In this document: in pieces, positions 54,439-63,894 of the stretch
Numbering within the stretch: position 1 is the stretch's first letter
Layout: each line of letters begins with the position of its first letter
Assembly: GCA_922989275.2 (NCBI GenBank)
Contig: OV277857.1
Location: 81,895,321 to 81,959,320 of the forward strand
Origin: Gari tellinella
Lineage: Eukaryota; Mollusca; Bivalvia; Cardiida; Psammobiidae
Length of the DNA: 64,000 bases
Reading direction: 5' to 3'
Position numbers and translations under genes: made by a program
The notes under the pieces: generated by a model
Told to the model about the DNA's origin: nothing
Database searches by the model: none
What the model saw: only the letters and a program-made list of their open reading frames with translations

Positions 54439-54982
54439 ACGTAAACAAATCTCAAATATAATTCAATATTATGTAGAAATTTATAATTTCTTGAAAATTC
54501 TATTTTATAATGTCTGAGTGGCTAAACAGTGTGGAAACAGATTAATACAATATAATTCAATAATACAGAAACAAACGCATTTAAATGATCTCTCTCGGAC
54601 TAACCTATCCAGTCAGGTCTCGCAACTAGAATGATAAAAAAAAAATCATGTTTTTCAGATCCAGATGAGGCGCTCAAATCACGTCCAATTAGAGACGTCT
54701 GAAATATATTGCCCACTAGCGCAGACACTACTTTACACTATATGGTAATGTAACACAAGGGCATATTTAGCGATCAACCTTTAGTCAACTTAGGCCGCAT
54801 AATGTCCGTATGTAGCTGCTTTCAAACACACCCAGGGTGTCACACAGTTTGGCTACTGCTGATACGTCAAGTTACTCGGCGTATCGTCATATACCACCCT
54901 GCATGGCATTACTGCCTCCCGTTAATACGTGGCAATTAATTTCAAAGTTAATAAGTCGTGTAATTAAAAGGAATCATTTTAT

Positions 54983-55190
54983 ACAACAAGACCCCCTCCA
55001 CTACGACATCTAATAATGTCAATTCTATGATGCTCTGGTCAGGAAGACGTTTGAACGGAAGGAAGATAAATGTAGAGCAGAAAGCTCCTTAAGGAGATTT
55101 TATGCCCCACCTCCACCCCAACCGAGACGCCACTTGTCTCTGATATTATGGAATTAACGTCATTTTGAGATCGTAAAAGAGAACGTGTAC
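54983..55190. mobile_element. E-family MITE, decayed
   Basis: 'aagaccccctccactacgac' to 'gatcgtaaaagagaacgtgta', with 'gatgtagagcagaaagctcc'-type hairpin remains. Confidence 0.5.
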
Positions 55191-55464
55191 CATCATGAAA
55201 GCTCGTGCGTCAGAAATACTGCCGACAACATTTAACTTACCCGCTTTAGCGGATGTATATTTCTGCACCAGTATACTTGATCTTAGCATATATTTCACGT
55301 GCTTAGTTTGTAAATTCACACAAACACACTCGTGTTCAGCATTGTATACACAGTGTGGTTAGTCATATAGGTACATGTAATGGTAAACACATTTGCACAG
55401 TCTTACTTGTATTAGGCGACCACATGGTTATTTATATGCTAGAGGCTTTTAATGTATAATCAAG

Positions 55465-55607
55465 GTGTCCGCTTAGTGCAGGACAGGCTTTGACGAGAGA
55501 GCTCCTAATAGAGCTTGGCCGACAACTCCCGTCCCCAATTTAGCTACCATTAGTCTAATGAAATCTACCGGATATTTGATTGGTCGTCCAACTCAAGTCT
55601 GACTGTA
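55465..55607. mobile_element. E/core-4 MITE remnant
   Basis: 'gtccgcttagtgcaggacag', 'gagagctcctaatagagctt' and 'attggtcgtccaactcaagt' then 'ctgactgta'. Positions 55608-56114 hold no recognised feature. Confidence 0.45.
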
Positions 55608-56114
55608 TACACATTTAGGATAAACAGTTTACTAAAACTGAGTCATGGCAATGGAAGGAGCACTTTGTGAATCTGTGTTAATGGAGAATTGTTTAAAATG
55701 GTTTGGATATAACTTATGGATTATTGAAGCGGAGTGCCGTAGTTTGTCATCCATGAATGAGGTGTGGGATTAACATAATTTTCACTTGTATATGGAAGCA
55801 ATGGTAAGTTCTGAATTTGTTGACATTGGTTGTAATGTTCATGTATTCACTTGTCACATAGACATGTAATAACCCATGTCTGCAATTGCTAAGTTTATTT
55901 ATATAAGTGTCTTTCGCTATAACATCTGCTAGGACTTAAGTATGAAGCCAGACTATGCAACGGTAATAAACATACATAATCAGTGAGATCGACAATAAGT
56001 TTTAAATATGAAATAAACCCGATCAGACACAGAGTTACTTTGGGTCAGAATGGGAATAAATATTATGAGTTAAAGAGATAGATCCTCTTTCAAATGTTCT
56101 ACAGATCACCTGAT

Positions 56115-57038
56115 CTAGAGTCTAATTCTTTCTATGTCTGAAAGATCTCTGATTTGTTGTTTTTTCTCAATGCCTGGAAGAGTCACAAACACCTTGCACC
56201 CTGCTATCCACGTTTTGGAAATAAGATTCTCCCGTTTGAGTTGTCTAGCTTCGTAGCTGAGTTTCTCGCGGAATGGGGTCAGATTTTCCTGTACATATAT
56301 ATGGTCTCCAAGTGATCGCCGGGCCTCATAGATAGTTTGTCTGGCTCTTGAGTTTGTAAATTTGACAATGACTCTTCGATTTGAGCCGGGCTTGGGCTTA
56401 CCCCTTCTATGACACCTGTCAATGTCAGATATGTTGATCTTTAGCTTGCTAGTCAGATTTAACACCTTGGTCATGACGTCTTCTTCTGGCCTGCCGCTGT
56501 CACCAGGGATGTTGGCTATGTCAAGGCACATTCGGCGCCCGTACTGATCAAGCTCGTCAATTTCTCTTTTAGCTTCATTTAAGTCTTGCGCTAGCTCTGC
56601 ATTTTTGCTTTTAAGTTCAGTGATTTCTGACTTTAACTTAGAAGTTTGATGTCCAATATGTGTACTAATTTCTGAGTAGACTTCACTTTTAATTTCACTT
56701 TTCAGCATATCTTTCAATTCTTTAATCACCATTGTAGCTAACATAGGTGCCATTTTCATGCACAGTTTATCGTAGTCTATGTTTTCACTGGCCATATTTG
56801 AAGTAGAACTGGTTTGGTTTTCAGCCGCCATTTTGGATTTTGACAAAGCACTGGAGTTCTCCTTGATTTCGGGAAGATCAGTATCACTAATGTCAAAATA
56901 TTCGCTTTCACTGTCACTTTCAAGTAAGGGTTTCTGTTTTTTCTGACTTTCTGTCTTACCAGGAGAAGATCTATTCCTTTTCCTTCCACCTTTGTTGTGA
57001 CCTGACCTTTTTGGCGCCTTTTGCTTTCTGTTAGGCAT
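56115..57038 (-). CDS. Lone LINE ORF1-like RNA-binding protein
   Basis: 307 codons, intact. It begins with a lysine/arginine-rich tail (MPNRKQKAPKRSG), an acidic SDSESEYFDISDTD stretch at about 41-54 and a long heptad-like coiled coil at about 110-165 (ELKDMLKSEIKSEV to NEAKREIDELDQYGRR). An RRM-like core follows, about 170-240, with LDIANIPG, DIDRCHRRGKP and RRVIVKFTNSRAR, then a C-terminal domain with HIYVQENLTPFREKLSYEAR. This order (basic tail, coiled coil, RRM, CTD) is that of L1/Tx1-type ORF1 proteins, which trimerise and coat retroelement RNA. No endonuclease or RT follows on the minus strand below 56115. It may be a HAL1-like ORF1-only element, a 3'-truncated LINE or a domesticated copy. 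Confidence 0.8.
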   Translation of the reverse strand: MPNRKQKAPKRSGHNKGGRKRNRSSPGKTESQKKQKPLLESDSESEYFDISDTDLPEIKENSSALSKSKMAAENQTSSTSNMASENIDYDKLCMKMAPMLATMVIKELKDMLKSEIKSEVYSEISTHIGHQTSKLKSEITELKSKNAELAQDLNEAKREIDELDQYGRRMCLDIANIPGDSGRPEEDVMTKVLNLTSKLKINISDIDRCHRRGKPKPGSNRRVIVKFTNSRARQTIYEARRSLGDHIYVQENLTPFREKLSYEARQLKRENLISKTWIAGCKVFVTLPGIEKKQQIRDLSDIERIRL

Positions 57039-57446
57039 GAATGAAATTATGTTTTATACTCACTGGTCTTCTCAAATATGTCCTTTTATTTAGTCAATAT
57101 CATCACTTATCACTATGGTTCACATATTTTCCAACATTTTTTGCATTTAGGTCTCGCAAAACAGCAATTTGATTAAATTAATCTACATTTTTCTTCTGCG
57201 CAAAACAAAGCACTTTATCTACTGTTGTGAAGCTAGATATTGAACAGTGTCTCTAGAATGATCCTTATATTTACGGCTGATTTATTTTCTTTCTGAGCAC
57301 TAGAATTTCAACATACAAGTTGAAATGACGTAAACTGAGATAGTGACATTGTCACATCACCAAGAGTATAATAAAGTGCTAGAGAGTAACTGTAAACACA
57401 TTCACTCTCGGGATATCATCTGCTCGAAATATTGGCGCTTGCTTCA
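57039..57446. other. Upstream region of the ORF1-like gene, no feature seen
   Basis: A+T-rich, without MITE cores. It could be a LINE 5' UTR or a host promoter; the sequence shows no clear TATA or initiator that I would defend. Confidence 0.3.
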
Positions 57447-57636
57447 GGGCTCCAGATAAGAGGGAGTAAACTGCACAAATCCAACATTTTCTCACTTATT
57501 TTAGCATCAAATCCTATTGTGTTACTACTCATTAGAATCGTCTCTTTGAGACGATTCTAATGAGTAGTGACACCATAGGGTTTCAAGCAGAAAAAACGAT
57601 TTTAGTTTTTGAAATACTCCCCTTATCTGGAGCGCT
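57447..57636. mobile_element. G-family MITE, best copy
   Basis: GGGCTCCAGATAAG to CTTATCTGGAGCGC. The central hairpin 'ctactcattagaatcgtctc' / 'gagacgattctaatgagtag' is perfect for about 20 bp, with 'aaatcctattgtgtt' / 'gacaccatagggttt' outside it. Confidence 0.88.
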
Positions 57637-57649
57637 GTTGCTTTAACCA

Positions 57650-57938
57650 ATAACCCAAAATATATACCCCCTTTTGACGCATTTTAATGTACCCTCCACG
57701 AAAGAAACAAGTTCCACTTGATGCAGTCAATAAATATTTCCTGGCAACAGGTAACTTAACACAGACTGAGAGTAAATCAGACCAAAAGTATTGGCGTTGA
57801 AAGGGTTAAATAGTTACACAAACAGATATTTTGTTCTAGTAATATCAGTCATCAGAACCTGAATACACCCCAATCAAGACATATTTGTCAGCACAAACGC
57901 GTTAATTGGGAAAAGAGTAACGTATTCTTCCCTGTAAT
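57650..57938. repeat. C and A MITE remnants
   Basis: 57650-57812: C relic 'cccttttgacgcattttaat', 'acagactgagagtaaatcag' and 'gaaaggGTTAA'. 57892-57938: A right half 'aaacgcgttaattgggaaaa', 'cgtattcttccctgta'. Confidence 0.5.
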
Positions 57939-57941
57939 TAT

Positions 57942-58010
57942 AGAACAGAACAGAACAGAAAAACCTTTTATTTCCATGCCCGGTTACACTTGGTAACAAC
58001 AGGGCTCTAT
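57942..58010 (-). repeat. Retroelement 3' tail fragment
   Basis: On the minus strand 'accgggcatggaaataaaag' is followed by (TTCTG)n, the form of a LINE or SINE 3' end with a short tandem tail. Confidence 0.4.
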
Positions 58011-58043
58011 ATAGCCCAGTATTTACATTTCATGGGTATATCA

Positions 58044-58293
58044 TGTAGAGCGAGGAAGACGCTATTCTTCCCAAATCAACGCGTGTATGCTTAAAAATAA
58101 AATTATGTCCATTGCAAACAGTTTGGAGCCAGATCAGACGCAGGGTAACCCTGCGTCTGATCAGGCCCTAAACTGTTTGCCATTGAGATAAAATAAACCG
58201 TCATACTTTTCAAAACTATGTCATTTTCTACATTTTAATGCCTCTATTTCAGTTTCGTTTAAACGGGAAAGAATAACGTCTTTTTCCACTTAC
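58044..58293 (-). mobile_element. A-family MITE, diverged
   Basis: 'tgtagagcgaggaagacgct' to 'acgtctttttccactta'. Core 1 turns at gcagggtaaccctgc, a compensated change on both arms of the stem, with A against A. Confidence 0.82.
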
Positions 58294-58469
58294 AGTTGTA
58301 TAAACAGGGACAATGGCTTTTATTGGTTTATAGCTCTTACTGAGAGAATTTGTGATAAATGTTGAAAAAAGTTTTGGTCAAGAAAAGGTACCGGGTAATT
58401 CTTTGCCTCATCTGAATCCAAGCTGTTTGAACCTCTGTTCATATCATTGTTGAAAGAAGTTGCTTGTCT

Positions 58470-58713
58470 CATTCACCTCTGAAACGTTTAATGAACAATT
58501 CCATTTTCAAAATAAGTCCATTTTTTTTACTATTTAGGGTTGATTTTAACAATTTATATTTCAAAATGACAAACAATGTATACCCTGATCAGAGGGCTCC
58601 TTAATGAGCCTCTGATCAGGGTCGACACTGTTTACATGGGGCAAGTGTAATCTTTACATGTACACTATTTGTAAATGACGAGTATACTCGTCACTAGGGT
58701 TGAATATGTTAAT
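58470..58713 (-). mobile_element. B-family MITE, inverted, diverged
   Basis: 'cacctctgaaacgtttaatg' to 'ctagggttgaatatgTTAA'. Core 3 'ataccctgatcagagggctc' / 'cctctgatcagggtcgac'. Confidence 0.78.
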
Positions 58714-58859
58714 AACTATATTCGTTCATTAATAGTATATGTTGGCGTATATCATTGACTCTTCTCGTTTTTATTCCAATTTCTTTTCTCATGATGGTTT
58801 TCTGTTATATCGGTAATGTTACCCTGTAGACTATCGTGTTCTGTGGATGACATCATACT

Positions 58860-59099
58860 AAACCCTTTCATGATCAGATTTATCGGGAGGTATTTACCCC
58901 TTTACCGCCATATTGTCGTCTGCTTCAATAGTGTTGTCTGCAATATCGTTTCAAAATTTAATTTAAAGCAGTCTGACTAAAGAAATTTCAAAACGTGTGT
59001 CAAACAGTTTGGATCCTGATCAGACTTTACGCGGCGTCTGATCAGGACCCAAACTGTTTGCATACGCGCTTCCAGGAGTCATTGAGAGTGAAGGGTTAA
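58860..59099. mobile_element. D3 TTAA MITE in duplication unit 1
   Basis: 'TAAAccctttcatgatcaga' to 'agagtgaaggGTTAA', with 'ttgtcgtctgcttcaatagt' and core 1 'acagtttggatcctgatcag' / 'tgatcaggacccaaactg' whose tip is shortened on one side. Confidence 0.83.
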
Positions 59100-59252
59100 A
59101 TGTCATATTTTGAAAATATCTCTTTAGATCAACATAGTTTCGAAATGGTAAAATAGATACATGTAACACATACTGTTAAGAAAACAAAGATTATTTTCAG
59201 CCACCGAAATACCATCAAATTAGATTGTGGACAATTGGAAATAACCGACTGG

Positions 59253-59502
59253 TACAGTGGAGAATCTGTTATTCTTTCCCAATAAACGCGTTTACGCTAA
59301 AACTATTATTTGCAGTACAAACAGTTTGAAGCCAGATCAGACGCCGGATAACCCGGCGTCTGATCAGGCTTCAAACTGTTTGCCACCAAGATAAACATGA
59401 ATTATCAGAATTGTCCAAAAGTTGTACTTTTCTACGTTTTAGTGCTTTGCGTTTGCGTACGTTTGCGTTTAAACGGGAAAGAATAACAGATTCTCCACTG
59501 TA
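59253..59502 (-). mobile_element. A-family TA MITE with a matching empty site
   Basis: 250 bp, TACAGTGGAG to CTCCACTGTA, core 1 with A against A. The paralogous sequence in unit 2 reads 'cgatgggtacatgtttct' where this copy interrupts 'cgactgg|ta...ta|catggtttct', which shows insertion at, and duplication of, TA. Confidence 0.95.
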
Positions 59503-60344
59503 CATGGTTTCTAAGAGTGTTTGAACTAACTTTATGAATCAAACTCTTTTGATCTCGAGTGCCTGATGTTTTCCTATTCTTTTTTATATACTTGACATTT
59601 AATAATTAACAACTTGACATTTCCTTTGCTTATTAAGTTCTTTGCTAAACGTGTTTTGTGTTGCACTAAACGTACACAGGGAAATGTTTTTGTTTTCTTA
59701 AAATTCCTATTACTGTTCATCATAATACGTTGTTATGAAAAACGGAAATAGTGTTCAAGTTAATACCTGAAGTAAATACAAGATGCACTATTTTTGTTTA
59801 TTTACGTTTTATGTTGGTCATATATTTGTTTCTTGTCGTTTGCATTCCAATTTCTCTTTCTATGATTTCTTATTGTATTGGTAATGATACCCTGTAGACT
59901 GTCGAGTTTTATGGATGTCAGCGTACTTGGAAAGTGGTTTCGAAATAGTAAATTAAAATAACGCATGCTTTTAGGGAAACATAGAATAGTGTCAGCCACT
60001 GAAATACCATCAAATTCCATGATGGAAATCAACGATGGGTACATGTTTCTATTGTTGTTTGAGTAAAGTTTAGAATTCAAACTAATTCGTTTGATCTAGA
60101 TGTTTCCTGATGCGCCTCATCTTTTCCCATTCTTTTTTATATACTCGACATTTAATAAATAGCGTATTTCCTTTGCATAATTATTAAGTTCTTTGTTAAA
60201 TTAATTGTATGAATTGTTTTAAATGTACTGCAGGCGTACACAAAGAAAGTATGTCTTGTCTAAAAATCCAATTACTGTTAATATTACTGTTCCACAATTT
60301 TTCTTTTGAGTTAATTATTTTGTCGGTGCTTTACTTTGAAAAGA

Positions 60345-60377
60345 AATAAAGAAGAAGAAGAGGAAGAAGAAAATAAA
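60345..60377 (+). repeat. (GAA)n-rich microsatellite
   Basis: 'aaagaagaagaagaggaaga' and 'agaaaataaaac', possibly the tail of a retroelement. 60378-60645 holds nothing else recognised. Confidence 0.6.
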
Positions 60378-60645
60378 ACCATGCAAAGCTCCAAATATTA
60401 GATCTATACTTGACTAGATTAAAAGTATATTCTAACACGGTGCAGGCCCCTTGCTAAATTCCCTTGTGTATGCTCTTAGTACGTTTAGAACAAACGCAAA
60501 ATAAGTATATTAAAATACTAATGTAGCTGCAAGAAGATGCGTGTATATGTATGTAATAGTTTAAAAACATCCTTTACTGTATGATAGGTACAATGAACGC
60601 TTAACGATTTATATTCATATTGCAAATTTACTTGCACATTCATTT

Positions 60646-60790
60646 TCAAATTGTTTAGTTCCAGATCAGACGCCGCGTAACACGGCGTCTGGTCTGGATA
60701 GAAACTGTTTGACACTCGTATTCCGGTTTTCAATTAAAACATGTATAAATTTTTATTTGACAAAGTTTGCAGACGGCACTTTCAAAACAT
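60646..60790. mobile_element. D-family MITE fragment
   Basis: Core 1 'aattgtttagttccagatca' around gacgccgcgtaacacggcgtc, then 'tttgacactcgtattccggt' and 'gtttgcagacggcactttc'. Termini are not found. 60791-61220 shows only a core-2 scrap (about 60925-60980). Confidence 0.6.
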
Positions 60791-61220
60791 GCGTTATAAT
60801 AATAGAAGAATGATTAAAATAGTAAAACTCTGAAAACCTGGTCAACACTCTCCGTCCCTAACATATGCTCTACCTGCTCACCAAAAAATTAACGAAGAGA
60901 CATATAGAGCTCATAAACCAGTAGGCTGCCTAAAGGAGATTTCTGCATTACATGTATCCTACTTTAAGCTGTCATCTGTATAAATAGACATTCTGAACGT
61001 CTTTGTCATGACTGATAAATTCAGAGTGTTGCTTGGTATTAAAGGGTTGTATTTTCAGAGGTTTTAATGATCTTTTGGAAGAGGTATAAATAATAACTGG
61101 TCATTATCCAGTTGTTCACAAGAAAATATGGCAATGCTCTAACACAACATACTCGATGATAGCTAGGTTTATGAAAATAAAAATATATTATTTGTCTCTT
61201 TTATAGATTTCATGTACATG

Positions 61221-61470
61221 TACAGTAGAGAATCTGTTATTCTTTCCCGTTTAAACGCAAACGTACGCAAACGCAAAACACTAAAACGTAGAAAATGACA
61301 ACTTTTGGACAATTCTGATATTTCATGTTTATCTTGGTGGCAAACATTTTGGAGCCTGATCAGACGCCGGGTTACCCGTTGTCTGATCTGGCTCCAAACT
61401 GTTTGCACTGCAAATAATAGTTTTAGCGTAAACGCGTTTATTGGGAAATAATAACAGATTCTCAACTGTA
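61221..61470 (+). mobile_element. A-family TA MITE, full length (250 bp)
   Basis: TACAGTAGAGAATCTGTTAT to 'cagattctcaactgta'. Core 1 has T against T plus two extra changes on one arm ('ttacccgttgtctg'). Confidence 0.92.
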
Positions 61471-61543
61471 CACTAAAGTTACTACTAATTCAACATAACT
61501 TGATAAAACATCGACCTTGTGTAATATCGCGGCATGTTTTGCT

Positions 61544-61697
61544 AAATAGAGAATATTTGGTGACTAGCTTTGAATGAGAAATGTTATCTGGCAAGGCGGA
61601 TGAATATATCAGGTGAGCCGCAGGCGAACCTGATATTTTCAGAAGCCGAGCCAGATAACATTTCTCATTCAAAGATAGGAACCAAATATTCTATTTA
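61544..61697. repeat. Long palindrome, third of the GCGAGCC-centred group
   Basis: Inner arms are a perfect 25-bp inverted pair starting 'ctttgaatgagaaatgttat'. Outer arms are 'aaatagagaatatttggt' / 'accaaatattctattt'. The centre is 'caggtgagccgcaggcgaacctg'. Two short frames starting MNEKCYLAR on opposite strands are mirror artefacts of it. 61698-62227 shows nothing recognised. Confidence 0.85.
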
Positions 61698-62227
61698 TCC
61701 TTGTCACAATAGTAAAATAAATAGAGAATGCTTTTTTTTAAAGATAGAGTCATTTTTGGTCCAGATAAGATTCTCACTAAAGAACTACGTTATTCTAGGA
61801 AAGCGCGCTATTATATAGATGACGTCAGTGACGTCACATCCTAGTTACGTTGAAAAGAAATAAAAGAACCTTTAAAAATCTAGTGTTTTTCACTCAGGAA
61901 ATCTAAAAGGTGGACACTTATAGAAGTATGTCAGCAAGCGACTAGTGGCGCGTACTCTATAACGCTTTGATTGCATCGAATAGTTCGAATAAACGTCGTT
62001 ACACGTCGGGATTCTGTTGAAAGAGTTTTAGAATACCTTTCCTAACAGCGGGAAAAATAAGCGTCTCGGTGAAAAAAGTAGTTCGGGCTACAGGTCATGT
62101 GACCACTTGACATAATAACATCGGTCATGTGACCATATAGCATAATAAAGCAAAGTTTATCTGTCACCCCTTTATCCGTCAGGAAAACAGGCACGTGACA
62201 GGATAAAAACAGATATCACTGTTGATG

Positions 62228-62435
62228 CCATTCACTGCCTTACCCTGAGTACAATATCAATTTGCAAACAGTTTGGATCTGGATCAGACGCCACATGACA
62301 CGTCTAATCAGGATTAAAACTAATTGACATCCATTTCAATACTTTTAAGTTAAAATAACTAAATTTTAGATTTGAGAAATAAAAAAAGTAGGCAATTGTT
62401 TCAAAATTGATGACGTCATGGCAGTGAAGGGGTCA
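62228..62435. mobile_element. D4 MITE
   Basis: 'gccattcactgccttaccct' to 'tgacgtcatggcagtgaagg' then GGTCAA. Core 1 decayed on one arm ('acagtttggatctggatcag' / 'taatcaggattaaaactaat'). A core-4 hairpin follows at 62440-62520. Confidence 0.75.
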
Positions 62436-62619
62436 ATGCAGGGCGAATATAATGCAAAGAGTTCCTATCGGAACCTTCTGTATTACATTTATGTTGTAAT
62501 AATCTGCTATTTTCGATTAAGAATCAATATATATATCTTCTTTTAAAAAGAAGATAAATAAAATTCCAGTGTTTGTTGTACATGTGTTTTACTATACATG
62601 TATTTTGTTAGTCTATTAA

Positions 62620-62837
62620 TCCTTCTGTCGAACACGGCTTGGCTAGAACATGTATTTGCAAACAGTTTAGATACAGATTAGACGCCGCGTAACGCAGCTT
62701 TTGGATCTGTATCAAAACTGTTTGACACAAGTTTTTGTGTGAGGTTTCTTCAATTAATAAAGATATATACATTTGAAATTTACCAAATTTGCAGACGGCA
62801 GCTTCAAAACAGACGATATTTCGGCAGGAAAAGGGTT
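62620..62837. mobile_element. D-family MITE
   Basis: Core 1 'aaacagtttagatacagatt' / 'ggatctgtatcaaaactgtt' around gacgccgcgtaacgcagc, then 'tttgcagacggcagcttcaa' and 'ggaaaaggGTTAA'. Confidence 0.72.
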
Positions 62838-62883
62838 AAAACAATCCACCGGGAACATCTTACCTGAGAGCACCGCTAAACCC

Positions 62884-63097
62884 TTAACCCTTAGCCTGCC
62901 ACTCACGACTATAGCTCCATATCCAAACAGCTTGGATCCTGATGAGACGCCGAGTAACTCGGCGTCTCATCCGGATCCAAGCTGTTTGACACTCGGACAA
63001 CATTTTCAGCAATTTTGAGCAACTTTGAAGCACTTTGAAACTTGAAGCAGACGAGAAATATAGCAGACGACAATTTATTTGGCGGGCTAAGTGTTAA
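62884..63097. mobile_element. D2 TTAA MITE, copy 2
   Basis: TTAACCCTTAGCCTGCCACT to 'tttggcgggctaagtgTTAA', 214 bp. Core 1 'acagcttggatcctgatgag' / 'ctcatccggatccaagctg'. Inverted relative to 14164-14367. 63098-63490 holds nothing recognised. Confidence 0.88.
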
Positions 63098-63490
63098 TGT
63101 ACTGATATAGCATCAGCTTGGATATTGTCGACTGCGAAATACTCTGTTGTTTAACAACAGAAACATTGATCACTACCATTGTCAAACAGTATTGAGCATG
63201 AGTATATACGAAGTGTCTCCAAATAGATTGACAATGCTTACCAAGTGACTGAGTCTGCTCAAGTCCGGTCAAGTTCCGTTTAGCAAGATTATGGTTAATA
63301 CTATTTCTAGCTCATATTTCTGTAAATACACATAATATGATGCTAAAAATAGACAACTGATGCCAGATGATAGCAAACAATGGATGGAATGACTAAGGTG
63401 TTAATCCCTGAGATAAATATCAGCTTGTCTTGACAGGTGATCCTGCTTCCGTTACCTTCTGCAGGCTGCTGACAAATGTTTAATAGCCCT

Positions 63491-63561
63491 TGCAAATAGT
63501 TTGGGCCCAGATGAGACGCCGAGTAACTCGGCGTCTAATCTGGGTCCAAACTGTTTGACAC
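63491..63561. repeat. Solo core-1 hairpin
   Basis: 'gcaaatagtttgggcccaga' to 'tctgggtccaaactgtttga' around gacgccgagtaactcggcgtc, with only a trace of D flank ('aaagacgacaatttgtggat'). Confidence 0.7.
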
Positions 63562-63644
63562 TGTTTAAAATGTGTGTTCTGCAAAATTCAGATAAGTCGA
63601 CCCTGAGGATCGTTAAAGACGACAATTTGTGGATGGCGATTACA

Positions 63645-63894
63645 TACAGTGGAGAATCTGTTATTCTTTCCCGTTTAAACGCAAACGTACGCAAACGCAA
63701 AGCACTAAAACGTTGAAAAGAACAACTTTTGGACAATTCTGATAGTTCATGTTTATCATGGTGGCAAACAGTTTGTAGCCTGATCAGACGCCGGGTTACC
63801 CGGAGTCTGATATGGCTCCAAAATGTTTGCACTGCAAATAATAGTTTTAGCGTAAACGCGTTTATTGGGCAAGAATAACAGATTCTCCACTGTA
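63645..63894 (+). mobile_element. A-family TA MITE, full length (250 bp)
   Basis: TACAGTGGAGAATCTGTTAT to 'cagattctccactgta'. Core 1 reads 'tttgtagcctgatcagacgc' / 'gagtctgatatggctccaaa'. Last element in the window. Confidence 0.93.

Larger units (their letters stand above)
58718..60320. repeat. Ancient tandem duplication, two units
   Basis: Unit 1 (58718 to about 59750) and unit 2 (about 59800 to 60320) share in order 'accctgtagact', 'gccac(c/t)gaaataccatcaaatt', 'ttcctattcttttttatata', 'gacatttaataa' and 'ttaagttctttgctaaac'. Unit 1 carries two MITEs (58860-59099 and 59253-59502) absent from unit 2. A 92-codon minus-strand frame in unit 2 (59802-60080) is partly conserved at protein level in unit 1 (FDGISVA, DSLQG.IT, RNWN), so the unit may derive from an unrecognised coding sequence. 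Confidence 0.75.

Noticed and set aside
57446..57637. Promoter or terminator hairpin for the ORF1-like gene
   Set aside because: It is a G-family MITE found at five places and unconnected to that gene.
61490..61818. Twin frames beginning MNEKCYLAR on opposite strands
   Set aside because: Mirror images produced by the long palindrome at 61544-61697.
2490..63561. Regularly recurring palindromes as a CRISPR array or integron attC sites
   Set aside because: Spacing is irregular, cores sit inside transposon termini, no cas or integrase genes exist, and the window is eukaryotic.
19874..63832. Recurrent small proteins such as MQTVWSQIRRRVTRRLIRLQ at 19920, 23395, 53242, 61169 and 63452
   Set aside because: They are the same A-family palindrome read in frame on either strand. 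Conservation follows from DNA copying of the MITE, and the frames run through the termini.
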